Below are positions 25,095 to 36,265 of a stretch of DNA of 64,000 nucleotides, in pieces. A program made the translations under genes and the position numbers. Under the pieces are notes generated by a model. That model was not told where the DNA came from. It saw only the letters and a list, made by a program, of their open reading frames with translations, and did no database searches. Every line of letters begins with the position of its first letter. The first letter of the stretch is position 1. The stretch spans positions 1,860,001 through 1,924,000 of the forward strand of contig NZ_CP168151.1 in the NCBI RefSeq assembly GCF_026913205.2, read 5' to 3'. The stretch comes from Lentilactobacillus sp. SPB1-3. GTDB lineage: Bacteria > Bacillota > Bacilli > Lactobacillales > Lactobacillaceae.

Positions 25095-25553
25095 ATGGCA
25101 TTAAACAAATACAATAACATCTTAGTACCTGTCGATGGTTCAGCAGTTACTGAAAGTATTTTAAATCGGGGAATCGAAATTGCTAAGGATACCGGGGCCC
25201 ACCTCGACATCCTAAATATTTTGGAAGTTAATCAATTCAATCAAACTTATGGATCAGCAGTGAGTGGTGATGTTGTTTTCAAACTAACTGAAAACACTGA
25301 AAACAAACTTAACCAAATGAAAGATAAAGCAATCGCTGCTGGTGTTGATGTTGATATTCATATTAGATTTGGTAATCCTAAACCAATCATTGCCCGTGAA
25401 TTTCCAAGAGACCATAACAATGATTTAATTGTAATTGGCTCTACTGGATTAAGCGCCGTTGAACGCTTAATTGTTGGCTCGGTAACTAACTTTGTTGTTA
25501 GAAATGCCGTTTGCGATGTTTTGATTGTTCGTCCTAAAGACGAAAATAAATAA
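25095..25553 (+). CDS. Universal stress protein, UspA family
   Basis: Small ATP-binding stress protein, 152 residues, cytoplasmic. The N-terminal ILVPVDGSAVTESIL and C-terminal GSTGLSAVERLIVGSVT form the G-2x-G-9x-G[ST] nucleotide-binding motif of ATP-binding Usps. The ATG at 25095 has AGGGGTGATTAGC before it; the longer frame has no site. Monogenic, closed by a terminator. The exact role is unknown. Confidence 0.88.
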   Translation: MALNKYNNILVPVDGSAVTESILNRGIEIAKDTGAHLDILNILEVNQFNQTYGSAVSGDVVFKLTENTENKLNQMKDKAIAAGVDVDIHIRFGNPKPIIAREFPRDHNNDLIVIGSTGLSAVERLIVGSVTNFVVRNAVCDVLIVRPKDENK

Positions 25554-25577
25554 TTTTAAATAAAACAATTAATAAGG

Positions 25578-25612
25578 GAGCAACCGAAGCGCATAAGCTC
25601 GGTTGCTCTTTA
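25578..25612 (+). terminator. Terminator after the Usp gene
   Basis: GAGCAACCGA (25578-25587) pairs with TCGGTTGCTC (25599-25608); the tail is short (TTTAC). Confidence 0.65.
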
Positions 25613-25633
25613 CTTGTACATAAGGAGTTTTGA

Positions 25634-26548
25634 ATGAAAAATGAGTGGCACTACAACCTGACCGTCCCACAATCAATGGACAATGTTCCTTTAAAAAGGC
25701 TGCTTGGCGAATATTATCGCCTACCGAAACACTTGATTTATAGCATAAGAAAAGCGCAAAGAGTTACTGTTAATTCAAAGTACCAACCAGTCAATTTCAA
25801 TGTCCATTTAAATGACCAGATTGCTCTAGATTTCATACCAGCAGACTTCGTTAACCCGTTTCCAAACGTTGCTGTTACCCACAATAAAAACATTGAAATT
25901 CTGTTTGAAACTCCCGATGTTATCGTCATCAACAAACAACGCGGAGATAAAACGCATCCTAATCAGCCTGGAGAAAACGGCACTACGATAAATCAGCTAG
26001 CTGGATATCTTCAAAATCAAGAAGTTCTTCCTTATATGATTCATCGCCTAGACATGGAAACCAGTGGAGCAATCATCTTCGCTAAGTCCCCGGCCGCTGT
26101 TCCTCCTTTAGTCGATGACATTCGCCATAAGGTGACTCAAAGAAGCTATTTATCTTGGGTTCATGGCACTTTTAGTACTGAATCAGGCATGATTGATATC
26201 CCTATTGGCCGAGATCCTCAGGATAAACGAAAACGCAAACCTGACGAAATTACCGGACAAAAGGCAATTACTCATTATCAAGTTTGCGAATCTTATTATG
26301 GATATTCACTTGTTAAAATCAATCTAGAAACTGGGAGAACCCATCAAATTCGGGTTCACTTGGCATCCATTGGTCATCCTCTGGTAGGAGATCCGCTATA
26401 CGCAACCGATAAATTCGAAAACCTACTGTTACATTCGGAAACGGTAACTTTCAAGCTGCCTTTCTATCAAAATGTGGTCGCAGTCAAAGCCCCTATTCCC
26501 AGTGACTTCTCTCAATTTAAGCAATATATCAATAATCCTAATGATTAA
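25634..26548 (+). CDS. RluA family pseudouridine synthase
   Basis: Converts uridine to pseudouridine in rRNA or tRNA; cytoplasmic. 304 residues. An S4-like RNA-binding N terminus (about 10-75, LKRLLGEYYRLPKHLIYSI) and the catalytic domain with HRLDMETSGAIIFAK (about 137-151, catalytic Asp) and LETGRTHQIRVHLASIGHPL (about 235-254) are clear. Start after AAGGAGTTTTGA. The stop overlaps the convergent permease stop by four bases. Target position unknown. Confidence 0.88.
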   Translation: MKNEWHYNLTVPQSMDNVPLKRLLGEYYRLPKHLIYSIRKAQRVTVNSKYQPVNFNVHLNDQIALDFIPADFVNPFPNVAVTHNKNIEILFETPDVIVINKQRGDKTHPNQPGENGTTINQLAGYLQNQEVLPYMIHRLDMETSGAIIFAKSPAAVPPLVDDIRHKVTQRSYLSWVHGTFSTESGMIDIPIGRDPQDKRKRKPDEITGQKAITHYQVCESYYGYSLVKINLETGRTHQIRVHLASIGHPLVGDPLYATDKFENLLLHSETVTFKLPFYQNVVAVKAPIPSDFSQFKQYINNPND

Positions 26549-27810
26549 CTTTGCTTATGATCATCCAACATATAGAATGCCGTTCCAATCACTAACATGA
26601 TTATGATTAGTAACCAAACTTTTGCCGCAACACCAGTTGCTAGGTAAACACATAGCAAAACTACAACGATTGGAATAAGCTTACCGCCAGGGACATTAAA
26701 TCCGGGCGATTTGGTCTTTTGAAAATGCATTACTGACAAAGCAGTTGGGATATATTGAATTAATGAAATCAATACGACACATGATACTAAGAAGATATAA
26801 TCACCAGTCAAGAACAGTAACGCACTTAACACAGCAGTGACGATTATTGCTAGCCAAGGCACTTGGCGTTTATCATCTTTGCCAAGAAATGATGGCAATA
26901 ATTTATGCTTGTTTGATAAAGAATATGCAATGTACGGTGTACTAAACGATACTGAAAAGGCTACCCCTAAAATTGAAATCGCCATTCCAATAATGATGAC
27001 TACAAAACCAGTCTGGCCAAACACTTGACTGAATGCAGTTGCTAAAGGTGACTTAGCATTAGCAATGGCTGGTCCTAATAATCGAGTAACTGAAAATTGC
27101 ACTAATGAATAAATAATTCCCACAGTCACGATCACTGAAATTAATGCCCGTGGTAGATTCTTTTCTGGATTTTGCATATTGGCAGCAGCAATTGGCAGGA
27201 ATGAAAATCCACTATACATATAAAAGGCAGTGTTAAAAGCTGAATTAGGTTGAAATTTAACCGAATCACTCACGATATGCACTGAACCCCTACTAATCTG
27301 CCAAGCAGCTAAAGCAATAAATGCCACCAGGATGACGATTTTTATTGCCGATGAAACGTTGTCCGAAATCGAAGTAACTCCCGATCCTAGCAAACATATA
27401 CCTGCTAATACTGCGATAATGGCGATTCCTGTAATCTTGTAAACCGTTGGATCTTTAAAAGAAGGAACCAATGTCATCAATATGTTTAATAAAGCCGCTA
27501 CTTCAGCAGAAATCGTAATAATTCCTTGAATCCACGAAAAAAAACCAACCTCAAAACCAGGGAACCGACCAAACGCATTATAAGAATACAACCACGCGGC
27601 TCCATCACCTGTTGTTCGACTTGCCATATCGGCATAACACAATGTAATCAATAATGTTGCTAAGGCGGCTAAAAAAATAATCAAATACCCTTGATTACCA
27701 GCCGTTTTATATATTTGATTTGGTAACAAGAAAATTCCTGAACCAATAATTCCATTAATACCTAATAAATAAATTGAACCAAATCCCATTTTCTTAGCAT
27801 TATCACTCAT
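26545..27810 (-). CDS. APC family amino-acid permease
   Basis: Membrane transporter, 421 residues, about 12 helices. IYLLGINGIIGSGIFLLPN at the N terminus is the APC substrate segment; CYADMASRTTGDGAAWLYSY lies in helix 3. It differs from the CAT-like permease at 21210 and looks like short APC transporters of lactobacilli with unknown substrates. Start after CGGAGGTGTTTGC. The stop overlaps the convergent pseudouridine synthase gene by four bases. Confidence 0.8.
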   Translation of the reverse strand: MSDNAKKMGFGSIYLLGINGIIGSGIFLLPNQIYKTAGNQGYLIIFLAALATLLITLCYADMASRTTGDGAAWLYSYNAFGRFPGFEVGFFSWIQGIITISAEVAALLNILMTLVPSFKDPTVYKITGIAIIAVLAGICLLGSGVTSISDNVSSAIKIVILVAFIALAAWQISRGSVHIVSDSVKFQPNSAFNTAFYMYSGFSFLPIAAANMQNPEKNLPRALISVIVTVGIIYSLVQFSVTRLLGPAIANAKSPLATAFSQVFGQTGFVVIIIGMAISILGVAFSVSFSTPYIAYSLSNKHKLLPSFLGKDDKRQVPWLAIIVTAVLSALLFLTGDYIFLVSCVVLISLIQYIPTALSVMHFQKTKSPGFNVPGGKLIPIVVVLLCVYLATGVAAKVWLLIIIMLVIGTAFYMLDDHKQS

Positions 27811-28083
27811 GCAAACACCTCCGTTCTCGCTTATAACTTTATTTTAGCCTACTTTATTCGATTTAATTACTAAAACGACTTCTTTAAATATGCAAGAAAA
27901 TTATCATAAAACATGTAATTTAACCTAATTGTTAATCAATTCTAATCAAAGTAACCGCTTCTTTATACATTTCAGTGATAAACTTAAATGGTAGAGTTGG
28001 TTGTGTACTATCAAAACATACCGATTGTCCTATCGATGTCGATGTCAGCTTTACAAAATATCAATTAGCGAGGATTGAAACAA

Positions 28084-29580
28084 ATGGCACAATCGAAAAA
28101 AATTAAGACCGTAAGTCTAATTCTGATGATTTTCACCACCATTTATGGTTTTGCAAATACTACTGTTGCGTTTGACCAAATGGGATATGCCAGTATTATC
28201 TGGTACGTATTAGCAGCAATCTTTTTCTTTCTACCTAGTGGTTTAATGTTTGCAGAGTACGGATCAGCATTCAAAGAAGCTAAGGGTGGTATTTATTCAT
28301 GGCTAGCAGGATCCATTGGTGAAGAATGGGCCTTCATTGGAACATTCATCTGGTTATCATCTTGGATTATTTGGATGATGTCAACAGCATCCAAAGTTTG
28401 GATTCCTTTTTCTACCTTTATCTTTGGAAGTGACCAAACGCAAACTTGGAGCTTCTTTGGTTTTAATGCTACTGAGACTGTCGGAATTTTAGCAATCTTT
28501 TGGATTATTGTTGTTACTATATTCGCTGTTCACGGAATTGATTCAATTTCCAAAATGGCTTCAGTGGGTGGCGTGTTCGTCATGATACTTACAGGTGTTT
28601 TTGTCGTCTTAAGTCTGTTAGCATTATTTTTAAACGGCGGACACCTTGCCCAACCAATCAATGGTATGAGCAGTTTCATTCATTCACCTAATCCAGAATT
28701 TCATTCTGGATCAGCTGTGCTTAGTTTCGTCGTTTACGCAATTTTCGCATATGCGGGTAGTGAGTCTATGGGTGGAATCACAGACCAATTAGATAAGCCT
28801 GAAAAGACTTTTCCTAAGGGAATTATCATTTCAACCATCGTGATTACATTTACTTACTCAATTTCAATTTTCTTATGGGGAATCACTACCAATTGGGTCA
28901 AAGTTCTTGGAACTAAGGGAACAAACCTTGGAAACATCACATATGTGTTAATGAATAATCTTGGAGTGTATATTGGACAATCATTTCATTTATCGACCCA
29001 AACTTCATTATTACTCGGAACTAGTTTAGCCAGACTTGCTGGATTAAGTATGTTCATGGCTTACTTAGGTTCATTCTTCGTCTTGATTTACTCGCCACTT
29101 AAATCATTTATTTTAGGATCAAACAAATCATTTTGGCCAGCCAGAATGACTAAACTAAATAAAGCTGGTATGCCTGCTTTTGCAATGTGGATGCAAGCAA
29201 CTATCGTATGTGTCTTTATTTTCTTCGTTGCTTTCGGTGGCTCAGGTGCCAAACAGTTCTATACAATTTTGACTGATATGGGAAACATCTCAACATCATT
29301 CCCATACATTTTCTTAATTGGTGCCTTTCCATTCTTCAAACGCCGCACTGATATTGAAAGACCATTTGTTTTCTTCAAAAATCGAACAATTACTAATATC
29401 ATTGTCGCAATAGTTTTAATTGTTTTAATCGGTGGAATTGGTTTTTCAGCCGTTCAGCCATTCTTAGATCACGATTACCAAACTGGTTTCTGGACCATTG
29501 GTGGACCGATCATCTTCGGACTGATTGCTTGGTTATTCTTAATTCAAGCCCATCATCGTCAATCTAATATTTCAAGATAA
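28084..29580 (+). CDS. APC superfamily transporter, YjeM/GadC-like
   Basis: Glutamate/GABA-antiporter-type membrane protein, 498 residues, about 12-13 helices. The N terminus (KIKTVSLILMIFTTIYGFANT) and PSGLMFAEYGSAFKEAKGG match the YjeM branch; AYAGSESMGGITDQLDKPEK is in helix 6. The ATG at 28084 follows GCGAGGATTGAAACAA; a TTG three codons earlier touches the binding site. Substrate unknown. It converges on the malolactic-type enzyme gene and could support acid resistance, but no decarboxylase gene is next to it. Confidence 0.8.
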   Translation: MAQSKKIKTVSLILMIFTTIYGFANTTVAFDQMGYASIIWYVLAAIFFFLPSGLMFAEYGSAFKEAKGGIYSWLAGSIGEEWAFIGTFIWLSSWIIWMMSTASKVWIPFSTFIFGSDQTQTWSFFGFNATETVGILAIFWIIVVTIFAVHGIDSISKMASVGGVFVMILTGVFVVLSLLALFLNGGHLAQPINGMSSFIHSPNPEFHSGSAVLSFVVYAIFAYAGSESMGGITDQLDKPEKTFPKGIIISTIVITFTYSISIFLWGITTNWVKVLGTKGTNLGNITYVLMNNLGVYIGQSFHLSTQTSLLLGTSLARLAGLSMFMAYLGSFFVLIYSPLKSFILGSNKSFWPARMTKLNKAGMPAFAMWMQATIVCVFIFFVAFGGSGAKQFYTILTDMGNISTSFPYIFLIGAFPFFKRRTDIERPFVFFKNRTITNIIVAIVLIVLIGGIGFSAVQPFLDHDYQTGFWTIGGPIIFGLIAWLFLIQAHHRQSNISR

Positions 29581-29615
29581 AAAAAGCGGATGAATTTTAT
29601 TCATCCGCTTTTTTA
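29579..29615. terminator. Bidirectional terminator
   Basis: AAAAAAGCGGATGAA pairs with TTCATCCGCTTTTTT. It serves the YjeM-like gene and overlaps the stop of the convergent malolactic-type gene. Confidence 0.9.
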
Positions 29616-31235
29616 ATACTCAGGTTGCCACTGACTTAATTCTATTCGTTTATTTATATCACTAGGCTGACAATCACTAACCCCTTTTTTAACAGCATCC
29701 TGAGCAACAGCAATAGCTACTGTCTTAGAAAATTCGCTTAATTTAGATACGGGCGGCAAGACAGCCGCACCAAGTTCAGTTGATGCAATCGTTTCGCTAA
29801 GTGAGTGGGCCGCCGCACTGATCATTGAATCTGTCAGTCGATGAGCAGACACAGCAATTGTTCCTAAGGCTAATCCTGGATAGACCAAGGCATTATTGGC
29901 TTGACCAATTTTATAGATTACTCCATCAAATTCAACGGGTTCACTTGGAACTCCAGTGGCTACTAAAGCTTTACCTTTTGACCATTGGATAATATCAGCT
30001 GCTTGCGCCTCAAGTAATTTTGTTGGATTTGAGATTGGAAAAATAATTGGCCTTTTTGTATTCTTTGTCATTTCTTGAACAACATTCTCATTAAATGCTC
30101 CAGCAACAGTTGATGTACCCACCAAAATTGTTGGCTTAACAGCCATCACAGCTGATTCGAGATTGTCCAATTCATTTGAATTATTGAATTCTGAACGATT
30201 TCTGGCAAAAGGCTTTTGCTCAGGAGTCAATGTCTTATCGTCATCAAACAAAAGTCCTTGTTTATCAACCAAATAAAAATGTTGCTTAGCTTCTTCTTCT
30301 GAAAGTCCTTGCAAGATCATTTCATCATAAATTCTCTTAACTATACCGGCACCAGCAGTTCCCGCACCGAATGACATGTAAGTTTGTTCTGTCAACTTTT
30401 CACCAGAAATTTGCAATGCACCTAAAATACCAGCTAACACAATTATTCCAGTGCCTTGGATGTCATCATTGAATGTAGTGATTTTATTACGATACTTATT
30501 CAGAATTTTAGCGGCATTACTTCTACCAAAGTCCTCCCAGTGCAAATAAACATTTGGAAAGAGACTTTCTGTTTGGGATACAAACTCATCGATGAATTCA
30601 TCGTATTTTTGGCCCTTGATTCGTAAATGACGATTCCCCAAATACATTGGATCATCCAGCAAACTTTCGCGATTAGTTCCAGCATCAATAACAACTGGTA
30701 AAACTTGACTAGGGTCAATACCAGCTGCGGCAGTATAAACCATTAATTTACCAACGGAAATATCTACTCCTTGAACACCCCAGTCACCAATTCCTAGGAT
30801 TCCTTCAGCATCGCTAACAACAATTAGACGAATATCTCTCCCATTAGCTCCATTTTCAAGAGCAGATTTAATATGGTCTGGATCATCAACAGACAGAAAA
30901 ATAGCACCTTGCGGCTGAATAAACTGATGGCTATATTCCTCAATTGACTCAGCAATAATCGGATCATAAACGATTGGCATAAATTCTTCCAAATGCTGAC
31001 TAAATAATTTGAAAAACAATGTGCGATTTTCGTTAAAAACCTGCATCAACAATTGTCGTTTGGCAAGTTTGTTTTCCTTTGATTGAAATTGTTCATAGAT
31101 TCGTTCTGCTTGTTCTTCGATTGTTTGAATTCTCGGTGGGATAAGTCCATTAAGTCCTAACTCATCTCTTTCTGCTTGAGTAAAACCAGTTCCTTTATTT
31201 AAAAAAGGGTTATTTAAAACATTTCGAGCCTTCAT
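29613..31235 (-). CDS. mleS: Malolactic enzyme (malic enzyme family)
   Basis: Decarboxylates L-malate to L-lactate with NAD+ and Mn2+, raising pH and generating proton motive force; cytoplasmic. 540 residues, the length of malolactic enzymes. The N terminus [18 protein letters not shown] and [19 protein letters not shown] follow the malolactic branch as I remember it from lactococcal and oenococcal enzymes. [33 protein letters not shown] and [16 protein letters not shown] are malic-enzyme family blocks. Divergent from a LysR regulator gene, as in mle loci. A true malic enzyme cannot be excluded without alignment. No MleP-type malate permease is adjacent. Confidence 0.82.
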   Translation of the reverse strand: MKARNVLNNPFLNKGTGFTQAERDELGLNGLIPPRIQTIEEQAERIYEQFQSKENKLAKRQLLMQVFNENRTLFFKLFSQHLEEFMPIVYDPIIAESIEEYSHQFIQPQGAIFLSVDDPDHIKSALENGANGRDIRLIVVSDAEGILGIGDWGVQGVDISVGKLMVYTAAAGIDPSQVLPVVIDAGTNRESLLDDPMYLGNRHLRIKGQKYDEFIDEFVSQTESLFPNVYLHWEDFGRSNAAKILNKYRNKITTFNDDIQGTGIIVLAGILGALQISGEKLTEQTYMSFGAGTAGAGIVKRIYDEMILQGLSEEEAKQHFYLVDKQGLLFDDDKTLTPEQKPFARNRSEFNNSNELDNLESAVMAVKPTILVGTSTVAGAFNENVVQEMTKNTKRPIIFPISNPTKLLEAQAADIIQWSKGKALVATGVPSEPVEFDGVIYKIGQANNALVYPGLALGTIAVSAHRLTDSMISAAAHSLSETIASTELGAAVLPPVSKLSEFSKTVAIAVAQDAVKKGVSDCQPSDINKRIELSQWQPEY

Positions 31236-31341
31236 TTTTATACCTCTTATAACTTTAGAATATTTTCATCCTAATCCGATATAAAAATTATAGTCAAACA
31301 TTCAAGATATGATAAAATTTATTTATAACGAGGTGTTGAAT

Positions 31342-32214
31342 ATGCAAACGAAAGACTTAGACTACTTTATTAAATTGGTTGATGAAAAAAACTACTCCCG
31401 GGTAGCTAATGACTTTAACGTTTCTCAACCAACTATTTCATATGCAGTTAAAAGACTTGAAGAGGCTTTGGGGGCCAAATTGGTGCTCAATGACCCTGGC
31501 CACCATACTTTGAGTATCACTGATGCTGGTCGGCAGTTCTATCAACGAGCACAAGTTGCTACTCATCAACTAGAACTGGCTAAATCAGAAATTAAGAGTG
31601 CCTCATTACCAAAAATCAGACTCGGTCTACCTCCAATTTTAGGAACATATTTTTTTCCAAAATTTGTTACTACTCTGCAAAACCATCAACTCCTAGACAA
31701 AATAGATGCTTACACGACAGGATCATCTGAAGCCCTTCAAGATTTGTTGAATGGCACGATAAATATGGCCGTCCTTGGTTCAACTGACCCACTCAACGCT
31801 AGTGATTTAGAAACCAAACTGTTAGCCGAATTTCCATTCGTAATCGTGGCGCCAGAAAATAGTTCATTTGTTGGTGATTCCATTTCGTTTAAAGATGCCG
31901 CTAAAAATGACTTCATCACCTTTGAAGAAGGCTTTGTCCATAATCGGGTCTTCTCACTACTTGAGCACTCTGTAGGCGTCAATCCAAATATCATTTTTAA
32001 AACTACTGAAGCGGAAATTTTAAAGCGGGTCGTTGCCGCCGGTGGTGGAATTGCGCTTTTAACCAAGCTAGCTGTCACGCCAAATGATAAACTGAAGGTA
32101 TTAACACTAACGGATTCATTCATCCCCACATTTAAAATCTATGTAACCTTTAGAACCGGATACGTTTTGGATGAGAATGAGGCCGCCTTTATTGACATCA
32201 TCAGTAACTTTTAG
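31342..32214 (+). CDS. LysR family regulator (MleR-like)
   Basis: LysR transcription factor, 290 residues: winged helix (about 1-60, with SRVANDFNVSQPTISYAVKRLEE) and a two-lobe effector domain (about 90-290). The ATG at 31342 has GAGGTG upstream; 11 earlier codons lack a site. Divergent to the malolactic-type gene, the position of MleR, which activates malolactic genes in response to malate. It precedes an amidase gene by 21 bases, so that gene may be cotranscribed. Confidence 0.85.
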   Translation: MQTKDLDYFIKLVDEKNYSRVANDFNVSQPTISYAVKRLEEALGAKLVLNDPGHHTLSITDAGRQFYQRAQVATHQLELAKSEIKSASLPKIRLGLPPILGTYFFPKFVTTLQNHQLLDKIDAYTTGSSEALQDLLNGTINMAVLGSTDPLNASDLETKLLAEFPFVIVAPENSSFVGDSISFKDAAKNDFITFEEGFVHNRVFSLLEHSVGVNPNIIFKTTEAEILKRVVAAGGGIALLTKLAVTPNDKLKVLTLTDSFIPTFKIYVTFRTGYVLDENEAAFIDIISNF

Positions 32215-32235
32215 TCTTCAAGGAGGGCTACTATT

Positions 32236-33705
32236 ATGACCACACTATTGCAAACACACTCTGCAACTGAGTTGTCTCAAATGATTCGTCAACACGAGAT
32301 TACTTCACTTGAATTGGTTAATGAATTATTGGATACCATTGAGAAGAGAAATCCGAAGTTAAACGCTGTCACGTCAGTCTGGCCAGAATATGCACGTGAA
32401 CTGGCTACTACCTTTAAAGATACTGGTCAACCATTTGCCGGAGTTCCAATTCTATTAAAAGGATTAGGACAAAGTCTAGAAGGCAAACCAGATACAGGAA
32501 GTTCAAAGTTACTAAAAGATTCGATTGCTCCTATCACTAATAATTTCGTTCACCAAGTGTTGGAAGCTGGATTTATTCCTGTCGGAGAGACAAACGCCCC
32601 TGAATTTGGCTTTAAAAACATTACTGATTCTGAACTGTACGGGAATGCCCATAATCCTTGGAACCTAGATTACTTTTCTGGCGGTTCTTCTGGTGGTACC
32701 GCTGCTGCAATCAGTGATAATTGGCTGCCAATCGCCACTGCTTCTGACGGTGGGGGTTCAATCAGAATTCCAGCATCATTTTCTGGCGTAATTGGTTTTA
32801 AACCCACCCGTGGTCGTGTTCCAGTTGGACCAGGTGAATGGCGAGGATGGCAAGGAGCAGCTATCAATTTTGCCATTGCTAATAACATTCAAGATATTGC
32901 GGCAACTCTAGATGCCCTTAGCGTGGTTCAATTAGCTGCGCCATTTCAAGTGCCATTACCACAAACTCCTTTCGCTGAAATTTATGAAGCACCGAAAAAC
33001 TTAACTATTGCCTTCTCAACTGAATCACCGGTTGGGACACCAGTTTCCGAAGATGCCGTAAATGCCGTGAATGAAGCTGTGAACTTCTTAGAATCTCAAG
33101 GCTTCAACGTCGAAGAAGTTTCTGCCCCGGTAGATGGCATCAAATTAATGCAAAGTTACTACCAAATGAACGCAGGTGAAACTGCCACTATGTTTGATTC
33201 GATGGGCCTTGATGATCAAATTATCAAACAGAATGTTGAACCACTGAGTTGGGCATTGGGGTACGCGGGACGTGGAGTTTCAGCAGTCGACTACAGTAGT
33301 TCCCTGACCTTCTGGGATAACGTAGGTGCAGATATGGATGAATTTAATACGAAATATGATTTGTACTTGACCCCCACGACAGCTCACACTGCTCCTAAAA
33401 TCGACGAACCCCTAGTATCAACTGAAAATATGAAAAAGCTCAAACACATCGAGGATTACGATGCCAAAGAACAATTACAAATAATCTGGGATCAATGGTT
33501 GCCAGCCTTAACTCTTTCTCCGTTTACTCAATTAGCTAACATCAGTGGCCAACCTGGTATCAGTTTACCAACTCACATTAGTAAGAATGGCTTACCCTTA
33601 GGAATCCAATTCATGGCCCGTAAAGGTCGTGAAGATCTGTTGCTTTCGATTGGGAAACTATTTGAATCAGCTAACAAATTTAAAATGCTAAACAGCCAAA
33701 ATTAA
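32236..33705 (+). CDS. Amidase (amidase signature family)
   Basis: Ser-cisSer-Lys amidohydrolase, 489 residues, cytoplasmic. Catalytic Lys in PILLKGLGQ (about 76), amidase signature GGSSGGTAAAI (about 151-161) with the cis-Ser, and the nucleophile Ser in ASDGGGSIRIPAS (about 170-182). The order and length fit broad amidases (AmdA/GatA-like), but it has no GatB/C partner here, so it is not the tRNA amidotransferase. The substrate is unknown. Start after AAGGAGGGC; it follows the LysR gene. Confidence 0.82.
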   Translation: MTTLLQTHSATELSQMIRQHEITSLELVNELLDTIEKRNPKLNAVTSVWPEYARELATTFKDTGQPFAGVPILLKGLGQSLEGKPDTGSSKLLKDSIAPITNNFVHQVLEAGFIPVGETNAPEFGFKNITDSELYGNAHNPWNLDYFSGGSSGGTAAAISDNWLPIATASDGGGSIRIPASFSGVIGFKPTRGRVPVGPGEWRGWQGAAINFAIANNIQDIAATLDALSVVQLAAPFQVPLPQTPFAEIYEAPKNLTIAFSTESPVGTPVSEDAVNAVNEAVNFLESQGFNVEEVSAPVDGIKLMQSYYQMNAGETATMFDSMGLDDQIIKQNVEPLSWALGYAGRGVSAVDYSSSLTFWDNVGADMDEFNTKYDLYLTPTTAHTAPKIDEPLVSTENMKKLKHIEDYDAKEQLQIIWDQWLPALTLSPFTQLANISGQPGISLPTHISKNGLPLGIQFMARKGREDLLLSIGKLFESANKFKMLNSQN

Positions 33706-33715
33706 TTAAAGACAC

Positions 33716-33750
33716 AAAAAAGCGTTAAGTTTATAACTTAACGCTTTTTA
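33716..33750. terminator. Bidirectional terminator between amidase and xpkA
   Basis: AAAAAAGCGTTAAGT pairs perfectly with ACTTAACGCTTTTTA. Confidence 0.9.
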
Positions 33751-33777
33751 ATAGGAATAAATCAACCAAGTAAGAAA

Positions 33778-36168
33778 TTACTTGTTAAGGCCTTCCCACT
33801 TCCAGTTAGTAACTTCTGGTAAGTCAGTACCTTCTGTATGAGTATATGCAGTATGCTTATCAAGCATATTGTTCATACGTTGAATGAAGTAACTTCCCTT
33901 AACTGAATATTCAGGAATGTCTTGAATAGCTTCCTTAGCTAAGTTGAAACGATCCAACTTGTTCAATACACGCATATCGAATGGTGTGGTAATATCACCA
34001 TTTTCACGGTAACCATGAACATGCAAGTTGTGGTTGTGACGATCGAAGAAGAGGTCTTTGATCAAGTCTTCGTAACCATGGAAGGCAAAGACGATTGGCT
34101 TGTCAGTAGTGAACAAGTTATCGAATTCTTCATCGCTCATGCCACGAGGGTCAATCTTAGGAGAACGAAGCTTTAGAATATCAACAACATTGATGAAGCG
34201 AATCTTCAAATCTGGGAATTCTTTATTAAGAATTGAAATGGCAGCAAGAGCTTCCAAGTTTGGTTCGCTACCAGCAGCAGCGAAGACAACATCAGGTTCT
34301 TGACCTTGATCAGTAGATGCCCAATCAATGTAGCCAAGACCATTGTTAACCAAGTTAGTAGCTTCTTCCATTGAGTACCATTGCAAACGTGGGTGCTTTG
34401 ATGTAACGATCAAGTTAATCTTTTCTTCACTAGCGAAGGCAACATTACCAACAGCAAGCAAAGTGTTAGCATCAGCTGGCAAGTATTCACGAATAAACTC
34501 AGGCTTCTTTTCAGCCAAATGAGTAATCATTCCTGGATCTTGGTGAGTGTATCCATTGTGATCTTGCTGGAATACTGTTGAAGTATCAACAAAGTTCAAT
34601 GATGGATAGTGGTTACGCCAGTTTTGTTCTGATGCTTTTCTTAACCACTTGAAGTGTTGAGTCAACATTGAATCAACTACTCGTCCAAATGATTCATAAG
34701 TAGCAAAGAATCCGTGACGACCAGTTAATACATAGCCTTCGAGCCAACCTTCGGCTTGATGTTCTGATAATTGTGAATCAATAAGTCGACCACTATTTGC
34801 CATGTTTTCATCAAATGTTGGGTGTATATCTTCTAGCCATTGACGTTTTTGATCATCAATCAAGCTGTATAGACGGTTTGACTTAGATTCATCAGGACCA
34901 AATGCACGGAAGTTAGTTGGGTTAAGTCTTGCAACTTCATCCAACCAATCTGACCAAACAACCATGTCTTGGCGTTCTTCAGTACCTGGTTTATCAAATT
35001 TAACAGCGAATTCTTTTACATCTGGCAATACTAATGGTTTAGGAGCAATTCCTCCATTAGTGATTGGGTTAACTGACATTCTTTGGTCGCCCTTAGGTGC
35101 AAGTGCACGGAGTTCAGGCTTCAAAGATCCATCATCATTGAATAATTCTTCAGGTTTGTATGACTTCAACCAGTCAACTAACATATCGGCATGGTCCATA
35201 TCATTAGAATCGACAGGAATTGGAATTTGGTGAGCTCTGAATGAACCTTCAATTGGTTCGCCGTTAAGATCCTTCTTAGGACCAGTCCATCCCTTTGGTG
35301 AACGGAAGATGATCATTGGCCAGTTAGGCAATTTGACATTGTCGGGAGTCTCGTTTTCACGAGCATTCTTTTGAATTGATTTGATTTCTTCAATCACTGT
35401 GTCCAATGTCTTTGAGAAGTCTTCAGCAACCTTCAAATGATCAGTATCTGCATCAGCTTCAACAAAGTAAGGCTTCCAACCCATACCACTAAAGTAGCTA
35501 GTAAGTTCTGGATCACTCATTCTTGAAAGAATGGTTGGGTTAGAAATCTTAGCACCGTTCATGTTAATGATTGGTAATACGGCACCATCAGTGATTGGGT
35601 TGATGAATTTATCTGAGAACCATGATGTAGCCAATGGTCCAGTTTCAGCTTCACCATCACCAATTTCAACAGCGGCAATAACATCAGGATTATCTAAGAT
35701 AGCCCCAACACCGTGTGAAAGTGAGTAACCAAGTTCTCCACCTTCGTGAATTGAACCTGGGGTTTCAGGAGCAGCGTGAGAAGCCACACCACCTGGGAAT
35801 GAGAATTGCTTGAATAGCTTAGCCATACCCTCTTCATCTTGTGTGATGTTTGGGTAAATGTCTGAGTATGAGCCGTCAAGATATGAGTTAGAAACCATAA
35901 CTTGGCCACCGTGACCTGAACCTTCAATATAAAACATATTTAAATCGTACTTATTAATAACCCGATTTAATTGAGCATAAATGAAGTTTTGAGAAACAAT
36001 AGTTCCCCAATGTCCAATAGGCTTAACCTTAACATCTTCAGCCTTTAGAGGTTCTTTCAACAACGGATTGTTACGTAAGTACAACTGACCTACTGAAAGA
36101 TAATTAGCAGCACGCCAATACTTATCAACCAGTTCCAAATATTCTTTGGAATCGTAATCTACAGCCAT
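33778..36168 (-). CDS. xpkA: Phosphoketolase (D-xylulose 5-phosphate/fructose 6-phosphate)
   Basis: Thiamine-diphosphate enzyme that splits xylulose 5-phosphate with phosphate into acetyl phosphate and glyceraldehyde 3-phosphate; the key enzyme of heterofermentation. 796 residues, usual size. Visible signatures: [12 protein letters not shown] (about 51-62), [15 protein letters not shown] (about 82-96), the TPP-binding [17 protein letters not shown] (about 175-191) and [17 protein letters not shown] (about 545-561). Start after AGAAGGAGTGTTAATTC. A palindrome overlapped by a cre-like sequence lies upstream, and a GntR gene follows in the upstream position. It processes pentose phosphates from arabinose and glucose. 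Confidence 0.95.
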   Translation of the reverse strand: MAVDYDSKEYLELVDKYWRAANYLSVGQLYLRNNPLLKEPLKAEDVKVKPIGHWGTIVSQNFIYAQLNRVINKYDLNMFYIEGSGHGGQVMVSNSYLDGSYSDIYPNITQDEEGMAKLFKQFSFPGGVASHAAPETPGSIHEGGELGYSLSHGVGAILDNPDVIAAVEIGDGEAETGPLATSWFSDKFINPITDGAVLPIINMNGAKISNPTILSRMSDPELTSYFSGMGWKPYFVEADADTDHLKVAEDFSKTLDTVIEEIKSIQKNARENETPDNVKLPNWPMIIFRSPKGWTGPKKDLNGEPIEGSFRAHQIPIPVDSNDMDHADMLVDWLKSYKPEELFNDDGSLKPELRALAPKGDQRMSVNPITNGGIAPKPLVLPDVKEFAVKFDKPGTEERQDMVVWSDWLDEVARLNPTNFRAFGPDESKSNRLYSLIDDQKRQWLEDIHPTFDENMANSGRLIDSQLSEHQAEGWLEGYVLTGRHGFFATYESFGRVVDSMLTQHFKWLRKASEQNWRNHYPSLNFVDTSTVFQQDHNGYTHQDPGMITHLAEKKPEFIREYLPADANTLLAVGNVAFASEEKINLIVTSKHPRLQWYSMEEATNLVNNGLGYIDWASTDQGQEPDVVFAAAGSEPNLEALAAISILNKEFPDLKIRFINVVDILKLRSPKIDPRGMSDEEFDNLFTTDKPIVFAFHGYEDLIKDLFFDRHNHNLHVHGYRENGDITTPFDMRVLNKLDRFNLAKEAIQDIPEYSVKGSYFIQRMNNMLDKHTAYTHTEGTDLPEVTNWKWEGLNK

Positions 36169-36265
36169 GAATTAACACTCCTTCTATTTAGCATCATTGT
36201 GTAACTGAGCACTTCAAAAAAGGATTATCTAACCAGAAATAAAACATCTTTTTTTGAGTACCTAC

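Noticed and set aside
27811-28083. cre site before the YjeM-like gene (AGTAACCGCTTCTT)
   Set aside because: Both ends of the consensus fail, and the position relative to the promoter is unclear.
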